From: Cokeromyces recurvatus
Lineage: Eukaryota; Mucoromycota; Mucoromycetes; Mucorales; Mucoraceae
Length of the DNA: 64,000 nucleotides
NCBI RefSeq assembly: GCF_025118155.1
Contig: NW_026251412.1
Coordinates: 124,001-188,000, forward strand
Direction: 5' to 3'
Within the stretch, counting starts at the first letter, position 1. Every line of letters begins with the position of its first letter. Position numbers and translations under genes: made by a program. The notes below the pieces were generated by a model. The model was not told the DNA's origin and did no database searches. It saw only the letters and a list, made by a program, of their open reading frames with translations. This document shows positions 23,741 to 36,172 of this stretch, piece after piece.

Positions 23741-25012
23741 ATGACACCTGAAGAACGTATTGAGATAATAAATCAATTGAGAAAAGAGCTCGGCGATATT
23801 AAATACAATGTCACTAATGAGGTAAGACAGTTTTTGTTAAGTTGTTACTACTATTCTTAACATGACTTGTTTTATATAGTACCTTGAACAATTCTTAGTC
23901 GCACGTAGTTGGAATATTGTAATTATTTATGAGCAATACTTATTAGTATTTATGGTTATTAATAGAATAATATTCATTTAGGCTAATGCTAAAGATCAAT
24001 TGTTAAAAACATTTCAATGGCGTGAAGAAAATAATATTGGTCATCATCCCGTTGCCACAGCAGAAAATAAGCTACCTGTACTTTATGCAGTACGTGGATA
24101 TCAATCGATACCTGACAGTAACTTGGAACCACTTCCCGGTATATCTGAATCTGTTTTGAGAATTAATAAATATATGGGTGGTGCTTGTCTTCATAAAACA
24201 GATAGAGAAGGCTGTCCAGTATACATTGAAAGATTGGTAAAAAAGAAATTGCCTTATATGTATCTATCTATAATAATAGACTAATATAAATTGAAAAGGG
24301 CTATCACAAAGCAAAGGAACTTGCTAAAAATGCAAAAGTAGAAGAAGTAAACGGTTATCATATTGGCTGTAATGAGTTTTTACATAGAGTCATTATGAAA
24401 GATTGTTCAAGAGCTGCTGGTCGTCATATTAATCGAGAAACTGTCATTTTTGACTGCACTGGCATGGGTTGGCATCGTAAGTATAAGTTTTTATTAATAA
24501 ATGAAACAATAATTGACACACATCGATAGAATTACACATGCCAGCTTTAAATTTCATTCGGGCTATTGCGGATGTTGATCAAAAATATTATCCAGAAACT
24601 TTAAATAAGTTCTACTTGGTAAATGCTCCTAGTGCCTTTGTTTATGTTTGGAAAATTGTTAAAGGTTGGCTTGATCCAGGTGTAAGTTACTCATATTTTT
24701 TTTCTATTGATAATAAATAGTAAGTAATTAACTATTTTTTTTATTTAGACAATTGCTAAAATTCAAATTATTGGATCTGATTTTAAGGAACCTTTATTGA
24801 AACAGATTGCGCCAGAGAATTTACCCTCTTTCCTAGGAGGTGAGTGTAAATGTGAACATATGGAAGGTGGTTGTGTTCCTTCTCAAGTATTGAAAAACGC
24901 AAAACCACTTGAAGCTAAAGATCATAATGAGAAAGTGCCAACTGCTTATAATACAAATATTATGAATCAAGGGAAAACATCTGAAGTTGTTCGAGGCCCG
25001 TCAATGTATTAG
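23741..25012 (+). CDS. Sec14-like CRAL-TRIO lipid-binding protein
   Basis: Sec14-family proteins present phosphatidylinositol or other lipids to membrane enzymes in the cytosol. Five exons join in frame: 23741-23821, 23982-24236, 24299-24476, 24530-24681 and 24749-25012, giving 309 residues. The N-terminal CRAL-TRIO-N helices contain LLKTFQWREENNIG. The lipid domain shows PVYIERLGYHK, VIFDCTGMGW, the hallmark YPETLNKFYLVNAP, then VKGWLDPGTIAKIQIIG and ENLPSFLGGECKC near the C-terminus. The Cys-rich end (GGECKCEHMEGGC) and the short extension after it are typical of Sec14 homologues. It is convergent with the P1 gene, with stops about 240 bp apart. No membrane segment or GOLD domain is present. 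Which lipid it carries cannot be told. Confidence 0.93.
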
Positions 25013-25248
25013 ACATGAAAAGTAAATATTTAGACATTTTTCTTTTTTTAAAAAAAAATAAAAACAAAAATAAAAATAGTTGGAAGCTATAAACAAAAAA
25101 ACACAAATAAACAAAAGTATTGCTTCTTCTCTGATCCTTTTTTTTTCTTTAATTTCATCCTTACAACAAACTTTATTTCTATTTCAATTAAAAATAAAAA
25201 AATTTGACGTTGTGAATGTATTTTTTAATTAGACGAAGTTGAAATGGT

Positions 25249-25689
25249 TTAATCGAAGAGACCTAAAATAATATAAATTAGTAATTTGTACTTGATCTTT
25301 CTATATTATAAGTATATATTTACCGAAACCCATATCTTCATCAGATTCTTCCTTTTCTTCAGCCTTTTCTTCTTCGGCAGGAGCATCAGCAGCAGCAGCA
25401 CCACCAGCAGCGGCGGCACCAGCAGCAGGAGCAGCACCAGGAGCACCGACGTTCAAGAGAAGAGCCTTGAGATCTTGACCGGCGAGAGCCTTAGCGTAGA
25501 GAGAGAACCAGATGGGTTCAACTTCAACACCGGCAGCAGAAACGAGAGCTTGAAGCTTGTCAGCCTATAAATGAAATAATTAATGGGGGCTTCATCAAGA
25601 AATAGTGGCTAATCTCAACTTACAGTGATCTCGATGTTGTCATCTTCGAGGATGAGAGCAGCGTAAACGACAGCAAGTTCGGCAGACAT
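25249..25689 (-). CDS. RPP1: 60S acidic ribosomal protein P1 (stalk)
   Basis: P1 pairs with P2 on P0 to form the ribosomal stalk that recruits elongation factors. Three exons: 25689-25624, 25564-25324 and 25262-25249, giving 106 residues, the usual size. The N-terminus [20 protein letters not shown] is diagnostic of P1 rather than P2. An Ala/Gly hinge follows, then an acidic linker and the conserved end [12 protein letters not shown]. The last exon encodes only the final Gly-Leu-Phe-Asp and stop. Codons are strongly biased to C- or T-ending Ala, Leu and Lys-AAG forms. This makes the exons much GC-richer than their surroundings, as expected for a very highly expressed gene. Confidence 0.97.
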
Positions 25690-26024
25690 GCTAATTTCGA
25701 AATTGACAATTGAAAAATTAGTATGATTTTTTTTAACAACGATTATCTTTTTTTTTTTTTTGTTCCACTTTAAATAGTGTCAATTATTGTCACTAATGTA
25801 TAAAGATAGATTCTCTTTTCTCTTGTCATTTTAAATGATTGATTATTTTTAGATACGTACGCGCAATAGATGGATGTATCTGGAAGGAGGATGTTTAGAC
25901 GCTTGATGGTATTGTAACCATTTGGGGATTCAATGCTCTGCTGTTGCAAGAATGAAGCACAGTCACAAATAACAATTATTATCGGACATTCAAAACAAAA
26001 ATACAACAAAAATGTTCAAATATA

Positions 26025-26153
26025 CATTCTTCCTTAATTCACATGGCACACTTTTTTTTTATGGCACAATTTTTTTCATTTTGGCACACAATCTTAATCG
26101 AGTTTGGTACAGTTTAAAATTTTTCTTAGCGCCATGTGATTTAAGAAAGAGTG
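26025..26153. mobile_element. Short MITE with TA target duplication
   Basis: The ends are inverted copies of each other: CATTCTTCCTTAATTCACAT on the left pairs with ATGTGATTTAAGAAAGAGTG on the right, with three mismatches. Each end is flanked by TA. The 129-bp interior is non-coding, mostly T-runs and TGGCACA motifs. It lies upstream of the P1 gene start, in its promoter region. A related right end occurs at 29973-30000. Confidence 0.75.
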
Positions 26154-27639
26154 TATACATAGGACAGTAAAGAGACTACTTATCTAATATGAGCGAGTCT
26201 AACAATAAAAATTAGTTAAAGTTAGTATGAATGCTCATAAATGAATTTTATTCTGCATAGGAGTCATTATATTGACATATTTAAATATCTAAAAGGTTGA
26301 TCTTGCTTTTTTGTACTCTTTATTGTTATTCACAAGGCATATAAAATAAAAATAACTCGGGGGTTCTTTCTTTTGATTTTATCTTTATATGTTTAGTGTC
26401 CTAAAAAAAAAAGTATACATTAACTAACTGACTATATCGATGATATCGCCTTTGTTTACAACTGGAATAAAAGTAATCGTAAATTCTCTTATTTTTAATA
26501 ATATAAAATTACCTCGAATATTCAAAATTGGAAGACAACGTTGTTTAGGTTAAATATATATTCTCCTGCTAAGTCTTATTTAACTGGGAGCAATTTTCAT
26601 CTTGAAGAGAAATATTCAGGGCAGAAATTCCCAGTCACTGCCCATAAATTATTTGTTATTTTTAAGATGTTCTTCATCTATTCATTTCACTCATCTAGAG
26701 GCTTTAACAAATAATAATAATAATAGTTTAAATATGACAATATATACATATACCGACTTCAGAATATGAATCCTCCAAGGACTGTGTTAACAGCCTTCCA
26801 TTATAATTCAATTCCAATGACTGAGCATGAAAATATAAGTAATACAAAAAATATGTGTAAATGTGTATAGAGAATACAAATGCAATTAGTTAAGCTTCAA
26901 ATAGACTTCAATTGTATGATATTTGAGAATTAACATTTTGTTATATACATCGAGCAATCAGAATGTTTAAGATTATGCAGCTAAGATAGATAATGTATTT
27001 TTATTGTGGATACTATGTCAGTAATAATACGAAAAAACGAATCAAAAGCCTTTTCTGGTTGAATTATTATTTGAACGAAAATAAAAATCATTACTAGAGT
27101 TTAAAACTGATTTAGCAGACATACTACAAGATCATTATGGAATATTTAGATGAAGAAATTAGAAGAATAAATGATTTCATGATGAACATTAATGGGTTAA
27201 TGAAAATGGAATATGTTAACTTCATAAAGACAATATCGATACCAAACTGTTTTTTATTGTAATTTGTAGGGGAATATGCTAACTTCTTAGTTAATTCAGA
27301 GAAAAATTCATAAGACCTGAAATAGCGTTTATTTTTTATTTTTTAATAAAGACTATCTAATAATGCTATCTTAAAATTTGCTGATGTTTAGATTAGCATC
27401 TACAGATTAATATAAACTTTTAAAATTAAGAATGCTTTTATCTATCAAAAAACTCCATCCTTTTATTTAAATATAAGAGAGCGAGAAAATTGTTTAATTA
27501 TTTAGCAGCGTACTATTGCTTCCGAATGTATTTGATTGTAGAGCTTGACTATTACGCGTAAAGATCTTTTTTTTTAGTATAGCTTAGAGATAACAGAGCC
27601 TAGTTTTAAAAGGGGAGAAAAAGATTGATTCATTTCTAT
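26154..27639. other. Gene-free AT-rich region
   Basis: No coding frame, RNA gene or clear repeat is seen. It leads into the minisatellite at 27640. Confidence 0.5.
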
Positions 27640-28098
27640 TAACCAGTGTCAAAAGAAGATTATGAAAGAATATTTAGAGTAGCCAGAGTTTAGAAGAGAC
27701 CATTATGAAGAAAAAAGATAGAATTAAATGCTTGAAGTAGCCAAAGTTGAGAAGACACCATTATGATGAAAAAAGACAGGATTGATTGTTTAAAGTGACC
27801 AGTATCCAGAGAAGCCCACTAGGATTGATTTTATAAGGCGACCAGTATCCTTAGAAGCCCGCCATAAAGAAAAAAGACAGGATTGACTATTTAAAGTGGC
27901 CAGTATCCAGAGAAGCCCACTATGGTAAAAGACAGGATTGAATATTTAGAGTGACCAGTATCCAGAGAAGCCCACTAGGATTGATTTTATAAGGCGACCA
28001 GTATCCTTAGAAGCCCGCCATAAGAAAAAAAAAAAAAAAGAAAAAAAGACAGGATTGAATATTTAAGGTGGCCAATATCCAGAGAAGCCCACCTAAAA
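27640..28098. repeat. Degenerate minisatellite, about eight units
   Basis: Units of about 43-74 bp share the core GACCAGTATCCAGAGAAGCC and a GACAGGATTGA segment. A two-unit block of about 73 bp (about 27797-27868) recurs almost exactly at about 27951-28023, so the array has a higher-order step. Units diverge toward the left edge, where CCAGAGTTTAGAAGAGACC replaces the core. An A-rich expansion interrupts the last complete unit. No open frame spans it. Confidence 0.85.
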
Positions 28099-28707
28099 GG
28101 GTAAATATTAGCTTATGTGTGATAATTAGTATTTAGATAAACATACCATATAAAAGCAAGCAATGTTTGATTCATTTACATTAATCAAATTTTAGAGAGC
28201 CTACTATAATTAAAATTTATAGTGATCTACATCAAAAGACAACTACTATGAAAATAAAAAAGAAAGTATAAAAGCATATATTTTTATTTATATATGCTTC
28301 TATTCTATAAAAGATAGACAACGTAAAGTCCATCAAAAAAGAATAAAATAGTTAGAAAAAAATACATTTTTTAAAAATAAGGAGAGAAAAAAAGGGAGAA
28401 AAATAGACCCTGAGAAAGTTTACTTTTACATAAACAAAGAAAAAGTTTTCCAAGATTAATAGTCAATATCTTTTTGTGGCTTATTATTTATCTTTCATAT
28501 CTTTTATACACAAAAATAACTATGATAATTATTAAAGATATTATATTGAATTATGTTAAAGAAGCTTAAATACTTTCTTTACTACTTGATGATAGATCAT
28601 TAAATATGTAACTTTTGTTTTGTCAGCTATTGTTTTATTTAAACGGAGCTACAGCCAATATTTCATTTTGCAGGTACATTTCCTTTCTAATGAATAAAAA
28701 ACTTGCT

Positions 28708-28768
<61 letters not shown>

Positions 28769-30974
28769 TTGTAAAAAAACAGATACACTTGGAGTTCCAA
28801 AATAAAATAGTTTACAAATATTTGCACTCAAAACACTGCTTATTTTTAGATCGTTGTTTACTAGGACTAGCATATGTGTTTAGCACTTCTTTATATCTTT
28901 TGTGTAGTTATCATTTATCGAGTGTGACTTTTTTTTAATAAATAGAATTGTAACTTGTTAAGAAAACCTCTGCTTTTTAATAGCTTACCATTTATGCAAT
29001 TGTGAGAGTGCGTTAAATTACATCCCTACAACATATATACCTAACTTCCTAATTGTACTTTATTTTCGGTCTTTTGGTAATTGGGTTTTTTTTTCGTCTT
29101 ACAAACGTTTTCATTAAAAATATACATACACAGCAGTTTGATTAGACAGCACAGATCAAGTCTTCAATATAATAGGTATTCCTTATCTATTCTGGTTATT
29201 TTATATATTGCTTCTGTATAGTAATTGACAAGGATATGATTACATATTCTACAAAAAAAAAGAGTGTTGGCAAGGAATAGGCTCACTTTGTTAAACAAAC
29301 CTTAAGGTAAAATAGAAAATAATCATTATAACTACTATTACTTTTTATTGATACAGTTCATATAAATGCATACACTTATATTAGAAAAGAGAGTTTATCA
29401 TAAAAATATATGGTTTATATTTTAATATTTAATATCTTCTAAAGCTAGTTTAGGACACATCATGCTGGAAAATGAAATTGATTGATATAAAACTTGTTCC
29501 ATGTAGAGACATGCTTAATATGTGTCTATTGTGGTAATAATATCGTTTATTATTATCTGTTATTTATATCATATATTGATAGGCTTATATAATATAATGT
29601 TCAAAACTTACTACAAGTAAACGATATTACACAATTAAGTTTACCCTAATTAGAATACTTATATGTATATAGCATTTAACCAACAATAATATTATCGTCA
29701 GTATCAGATCACTAACAACTATTGCTTGTTATTTTATCAGATTAAACTATCTGTGTCAAGTCATGGTGCCTGAATAAACAAACTATATCAAATAATATTG
29801 TATGCTGGTGTTTAATTTAGCTGAATCAAGGTTGTACCTTTAAAATGTCAAATATAGATTGGTTACTATCTTTTCCCTTGGATCAAGCATTCCTAAAATA
29901 GAATCATGACATTGATAAAAAATGCTTGTTAAAAACTATAAAAGTTGATCATTTTGAAAAAAAAAAAAAAAATGTGTGCCACGTGATTTAAGAAAGAGTG
30001 TAACATTATCATGAAATAGCATGTGTGTATCATTTAGAATAGACCCCCCCTTTTTTTTATGTATAAACCTGAAAATATCACCTAATCAAGAAATGTTTGT
30101 ATAAATTAATTATTTTTATTTGAGACTAAGCCTTTACTAGTATTATAATATTTTTCAGAGGAAATAATTGATTTGGGAATAGTTGTAGGATTAATAATAA
30201 TGATAATGATAATTCTTATTCAATGTATCAGTGATATATTTTGTGGTAGTTAACAATAGTACAATAACTAAACAATACTAACTGTATTATGAACTTGAAT
30301 CTATCAATTATTCTTACGAATGTAAGAAGAAATGTAATGATGTGCTTATATAACATAGGAATACCAATTTTATTTAAGCCTGTACGTTTATATCCAGGAA
30401 AAGAGTCATATTATCTAAACAAGCAAGTAAATATATTCTAGAAAGAGATATACCTTATTAGACAAGAGAGAGCTTTGATATTATATTATGAGTCAATAGA
30501 AAAGAGTATAGTTGCGTTCTATATCGTTAGATTTATAAAATCAGCTATGGATATAAACCGATAAAAATGAGACAAAAGGGCATTTCACTATGATAAATAA
30601 CAATAGGAATCAATACAGCCGCTTTTTTTTTTTGTAGGTGTAATTAAGGCTCATGGTTGCAAACTAGTATCTATACCTCCATACCTATTCTCCTTGAACT
30701 TAATTGGAGAGTACTTGTTTAAAGCTAAATATATACATATATATACAAATATATATATATATTTATATAAACTACGTAAGGGAAGTAATGAATTAATACC
30801 TCGTATTAAAGAGGCATTTATGATTATTATTCTAAAGATTTGTTTAGGATAGGTTAAAAATACAACTTCTTATTGAAGCAAAATGATCACAAAAAGAGGT
30901 TGACCTTAAGATAATCTTAATCTTCAGTCTACATATACTCCAACTTTGTTTCTAAAAATAAAAAAAAGAACAAT

Positions 30975-31018
<44 letters not shown>

Positions 31019-31111
31019 TATTAATGATTCTACATATCTCTTTTATATTTAAAATAAATTATAAAACATGGGAAACTATATTAATATTTAATAATCAAAA
31101 ATTAAATGTAC
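28099..31111. other. Gene-free AT-rich region with poly-A tracts
   Basis: Two long poly-A tracts (about 28711-28765 and 30984-31016) create artefactual Lys-rich frames. A MITE end lies at 29973-30000. No gene is supported. Short Tc1-end-like fragments may be present (GGATCAAGCATTCC at about 29880 also occurs at about 1083). Confidence 0.5.
29973..30000. repeat. Solo MITE end related to 26025-26153
   Basis: GTGCCACGTGATTTAAGAAA followed by GAGTG and TA matches the right end of the 129-bp MITE with one change. The opposite end was not found nearby. Confidence 0.6.
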
Positions 31112-33151
31112 TCAAGTCTGTGGACAAGCAAATCCACCTGTGGCTGGTGTTGCAATAACAGTAGGCTTGTATCCTAGCCAGTCTAATCCAAAAAAATGTA
31201 AAGTGATCCAAAAATGCATTGGTAATACTTCTCTATGTTTGCTATTATCAGTATTATTACTATCGTTAAGACCCTCTTCAGACAAGTTATTAAAAATAAT
31301 AGGATGCTTTGGTGAACAGGCTTTGACTAAATTGACAAAGGTTGCATCTGTACTATCTCGTGCCTGATAATCGACTCGAATCGGTAATTGAATAGTTGAA
31401 ATGGTATCTGGAGCCAAAATGATATGTTCAGGATTCATATCCTCGTTATGTGTACCTTTACCAATAATAAGGCCTGTTAGTGCATCCTTAGCAATAACTT
31501 GTACTTGAACAAGTCGAGTTGGAATATGGTTTTGTCGATTATCTACCGTCACATTCACGAGCCACTCGCTTTCGAATGCAACATTTCCTACCATTATACC
31601 TTGCTTTGTTTCAGATACTTTAGTAGCAGAGATTAATGAGGCCCCCTCAATACGTATTAGAGGAGTACGTGGCCATAAAAAGTAAGTGATGAAGACAAAG
31701 ATAATTAAACTAAGGAAGGTGCAAAGCACCCAACCTCTCCTACCACAGCCACGATTTTTAGATTGCTGTAATTTTCGTTGTTCTCTTCGTTTCCTTTCTC
31801 TTTCAATTGCTTCTGGACTCGGCTTTCTCCCACAGCTTATAAAACAACAGCCGATCCAAAAGCCACAACTTTTATCATCCTCTTTTGGCTTTTCCTTTTT
31901 ATTAGTTAATTTTGCTGTGGACCCTACAGGGTTATGGTTTTCATAATAACTTGATTTTTCGATATCATCCTCATCTCCTCCCCAATGTTGATCCTTTTGC
32001 TGGTAATATTCTTCATATTTATGAAAACTGTCGCGACCTATGGCAATGGAAGCTTCATTATAACTTTGATTATCTATATTCGTGGAGGAAAAGATGGTAG
32101 AATTCAAAAAAAGATTGTTAACAGAGAGAGGAGACTGGTTATTCGTCTTTTCCATTTCCTTAAATTGACTATAGATGGATTTCTTTTTATCTAATTGATG
32201 ATAATGAACAAGCGTATCTTGGCTACCCCATGGCCGACTATTGCCTCTATTAAGACGAACAGAACTGGATGGGGAAGAAGATGAAAGTGTTAGATCCAAA
32301 CCAAGAAAGTGAGTAGAGTTACTGTTATCAAACAATGATAATTTTGGTGATTGTTTATCCAATGGATGAACTATTATGAATATAAAATGAGTATTATTAT
32401 ACAATTTATGAATACATATACATATATATATTGTATAATAATATTAATCACCTTGAGAAGGCTTACGGATATAATTAGTTTTTATATCAGTTTCATCTGC
32501 AAAGGATGTAGTACATGACCTACTTGAAGTAGGCGTTAAACTTGTTGATGAAGTCTTCATAAACGTATCAGCAATTGTTAATCTTCCGGGCACAATATTA
32601 CTAGTTGAAGAACTAGTTATTTTTGCACTTGATGGTTTTCCGAGAAGTGCCGAGTCTAATCGATCTTTATACTGTTGAACATTTAATATTGAACTTGTTG
32701 ACGACTTGGTGGGTATATTCATAAATCTATCTGCTACAGATAGTTTGCTATCAGTAGATGTTTTTGTTTGTGTATCAGGTAAGTTAGAATTTGATGATAT
32801 AACATGGACTGAATGATTTGAAGTGTATGCATTGCTTTTATGATTAATTATTGGAGTTGATGATACAAAATTATTGGACATAAATCTTTCTGCAATGGAT
32901 AGTCGAGGGGTTTCGATAGTTATCAGATCTGATGACCTATGTGCCTGTTCTGGCTGTGATGAATGAGCAATACCCTCTGATGATTGCTTGGTTTTCTTTT
33001 GATTTATAGTGTTTTTTGTTGAGATTGAAGATGAAGGCGTTATTTTTTCATTTTGCTTGTGTAATGATGATTTTTGTCTTGATTTAATGGATGACTGTCC
33101 TACAGAATTATTACTAGATGAATAAGGTGAATGCGGCCGTCTTGCTACCAT
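31112..33151 (-). CDS. Single-pass membrane protein with LEA2-like C-terminal domain
   Basis: Two exons (33151-32452, 32370-31112) give 652 residues. The first 440 residues are Ser/Thr/Asn-rich and disordered. They carry three copies of a nine-residue motif: RLSIAERFM, KLSVADRFM and RLTIADTFM at about 83, 136 and 190, spaced 53-54 residues apart. Before the membrane a basic cluster (EAIERERKRREQRKLQQ) follows a Cys-rich patch. One transmembrane helix (about 446-466, GWVLCTFLSLIIFVFITYF) is followed by a domain with the beta-rich pattern of LEA2-type proteins (SEWLVNVTVDNRQNHIP, ISTIQLPIRVDYQ). By the positive-inside rule the long N-terminus is cytosolic and the C-terminal domain lumenal or vacuolar. 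The role is unknown; yeast Tag1-like vacuolar proteins are a possible comparison. Confidence 0.85.
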
Positions 33152-33358
33152 AAAATGTTTTCTTCTCTAATTGATAAACAATACAACAACAAAATTTCTA
33201 AGAATTAAAGTTTTAACAAAGAATATATAAAGTAATTGATATATAAAAAGAAGAAAGCGAGGAAAAAGGGAAAAGGAAAAAGAAAAGCATCTTCGAAATA
33301 GGGAGATTTCCAAGTAATAAATAGACAGTTTTTCGTTTTACAGTACCATTTAGGGAGC

Positions 33359-33417
<59 letters not shown>

Positions 33418-35515
33418 AAGAAAGAAAGAAAGAAAGAAAATAGATTTGCCATTTTAAAACGGAAGTAATGCTGCCCTCCTTCTTTATTTTAAGTACATTT
33501 TACGTTATTATCTTTCCTTTCTCTCCTTCTTCAACGTAAGAGTTAATTACTAATCAATTATAAAATAACTTTATTTTACCATTTTAGCAACCATCCTTTT
33601 TTTTTCTTTTCTTTTTCTTTTTTTTTTTTTTTTTTTTTTGTAACGTGTGCCATAGCATGTATTTTGACCGTGCACCATAGTTTGTAATATAGCGGAGAAA
33701 TATGTGAATATTTCTTTTTTTTTTTTTAATTTCGTTCGTTTATAACTAAGCGTTATAAATAAAATGTCATCTTATATTGTGATAGCTTAACTACTATGTA
33801 AAGCATATTTCTTATCCTCCTCCTCCCTCTCCTTGTTTGTTTTTAATAATTCTTCATGTCTTTTTCTGTATGTAAATCTTTGTACTACACGCCAATAACT
33901 TACTTTCGTATATTGATCTTGACGCACAGTAGAAAAGGGATATATAGCATTATCAAGGTTATTTTAATTATCGATTTAATAATATAGAGAGGGATTGAGG
34001 ATATATGTTAAATTCCATATTATAAAAATTTAGAAAGTTGCTAACTATACAACAGTGAAATAGAATGTTATATACCATTACAGACAATATTTATTAAATA
34101 AATAAATAAAAACTAAGGTATGTAATAAATATCATAAAATCTTTAATTATGAAAACTTTTAGTTAATAAAATAACAAGTTGTATGCCCTTAAAGTTATGC
34201 TTTTCTCCTTTTTTTTTCTTTTTCTTAGTTGTCTTCTTTCTCCTCTTCATCATTCTCCTTTAAAGTAAGAAGCTAAATATAAACATAATCAGTTTAATAA
34301 GTTCGACCTAAAAGGAAAAAAAAAAAGAAAGAGTAATGAAGGTGTATGGATATAGTTAACAACGTAACAGAGTCATATTACGTTCCAAAATAAAACTGAG
34401 AAAGGATATTTATATATAAACTTCAAAATCTGTCTTTCTTTATAAGCTGATATACAAGCAATAATCAATATATAAATAACGATTCAACACATCTCGTTAA
34501 ATTAAAACAGTATATACTTGTGTAAAAGAAGACTTAAAAAGATGTAATGTAAAAGAGTGCAGGAATCCTGAAATATATAACTATGATATCAAAACATGAA
34601 TGATATATTGAAAGAGGTATGATTCATAAGATATAGGATGAGCTTTAAATTTGCTTTGCATAATATGCGTCTTTATATGCTTTAAACATATTAGAATATT
34701 AGGGACTATAAAAAAGACAAGGTTTTCTTTTTTTTTTTTTTTTTTGACTAAAATACTTACTAACAAATTAATTGTCAAATTCAGTGATATGAAACTTGTA
34801 TCATCAATTAGTAGTCTATACATCAGTATTTTGTTGAAATAGTTTACTAAATAAAATAATGTAATATTGCCATTTATGTTAAAAAAGGTCGATGTATATT
34901 ATTCACAATACAAAATATGGTGTCATTATCACTATATAAACGACCCAATTCAAATTTACATAATAATAATAAAGTAACAATAGTATGTTGGGATAATAAT
35001 GAAAATGATATCAATAGGTATTATTTATTATTATATATCAACCATACGAAATAATTGAAGCATTATTTATATGTATATACAACTTAATTTAGGTAAAGTA
35101 TGAAGAATAGCAAGGAAAGCGTACTTGTCATTAAAGATGTATACATTTTACATGGCTCTTTAATAAATTTCTATAAGAAAAAGTAACTTAGATTTCCTAA
35201 GCTATATAACAGTTTAAATATGAGCATGATAAAAAGAAAAAAAAAGGGGGGGAAGAGAGAGACTATTTAATATAAATAACTGCCTAATTGGTCTTGTGGG
35301 TCAAATCAAATAAAAACATTTTAGTTTTGATACTGAAATATATTTTAACGCTTAAATAAACAAACATGAGTTGTACATGAGAATTAATTTAAAAGTAAAC
35401 AAGATGAAATCATGGAAACTATTTTCCTTTTTTCTTTTTTTTTCTGTTTCTTTTTCGCATAAATAAATACACAAGTATATTCCTTAGTCCTTAGTTATTA
35501 TTATTCTTATTAAAT
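33152..35515. other. Divergent intergenic region
   Basis: It contains poly-T/poly-A junctions (about 33364-33440 and 33599-33640) and a CCATAGCATG motif repeated near 33650-33690. A 45-residue frame beginning at 34919 has natural composition but no supported splice partner. No gene is called. Confidence 0.45.
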
Positions 35516-36172
35516 ATGTCTAATAACATTTCTCCAGTCACTATTACAAATAGTCTTTCTCATTCCATTGATAACACAACTAACAGTCTGAGTAGGAATC
35601 ATCCATTAACTAAAAAAGAAAATAATATCGATCAGAAAAGACAATCGATTCGAGCTAAAGTCTTGATGACTAAGAAGGGAAATAAGAGAATTATCTTATC
35701 CAAGTCAGCAATAGCTATAAACAAAAGAGAATTATATAAGCCTATAACTAAAGCTCATGGCAAGAAAAGGATATTTATGTCAGTCCCAAGCCATATTTAT
35801 AACCATTGTTTATTATCAGAAAAGACGCCAACAGTTGCTGCTAATTCAAAGTCAAGATACAGTTTTCCTTTTACTCATACTGTTGACAAGGATACCAAGA
35901 GAAACAGCAATTCTAAAATGGACTCTCCTATTTCCATTCATGATGGCTCTGTTAGTACTGCTCTGACTGTCCCTAATTCGCCCTTATTCAATGTTGCCAA
36001 CAGTCGTACTAGCAATGGATTCCTTTTTCTCGGTACAGAAATGGACTTTTCTATCATTACTGATGTTCAAGAGGAACTTCTTTCACCTACTCGTACTTGG
36101 TTTGATGAACAAGTGTTATTCACTGGAGGCTTACCATCGCCAGAGGCAAGTTTTAATAATCTCTGGGATTAG
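35516..36172 (+). CDS. Unrecognised 218-residue protein
   Basis: A single uninterrupted frame with good ATG context. The N-terminus is Ser/Asn-rich. A basic central block (RAKVLMTKKGNKRIILSKSA, then GKKRIFM) is followed by Ser/Pro-rich sequence. A compact acidic-hydrophobic C-terminus (DFSIITDVQEELLSPTRTWF, then GLPSPEASFNNLWD) looks like a conserved short segment. The two SP/TP sites at the end could be proline-directed kinase targets. No known domain is recognised; a DNA-associated or regulatory role would be guesswork. Composition and lack of stops argue that it is a real gene. Confidence 0.6.
   Translation: MSNNISPVTITNSLSHSIDNTTNSLSRNHPLTKKENNIDQKRQSIRAKVLMTKKGNKRIILSKSAIAINKRELYKPITKAHGKKRIFMSVPSHIYNHCLLSEKTPTVAANSKSRYSFPFTHTVDKDTKRNSNSKMDSPISIHDGSVSTALTVPNSPLFNVANSRTSNGFLFLGTEMDFSIITDVQEELLSPTRTWFDEQVLFTGGLPSPEASFNNLWD

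Noticed and set aside
25770..26009. 79-residue minus-strand frame upstream of the P1 gene
   Set aside because: Hydrophobic, Cys-rich random composition, with no splice partner; it lies in the P1 leader/promoter region.
28615..28938. 107-residue frame with a long Lys run
   Set aside because: It is a poly-A tract read as Lys; the flanks have no coding features.
30946..31158. 70-residue Lys-rich frame
   Set aside because: Same poly-A artefact, overlapping the 3' end of a real minus-strand gene.
34919..35056. 45-residue frame with natural composition (MVSLSLYKRPNSN start)
   Set aside because: The candidate splice joins lead to immediate stops and no partner exon was found.
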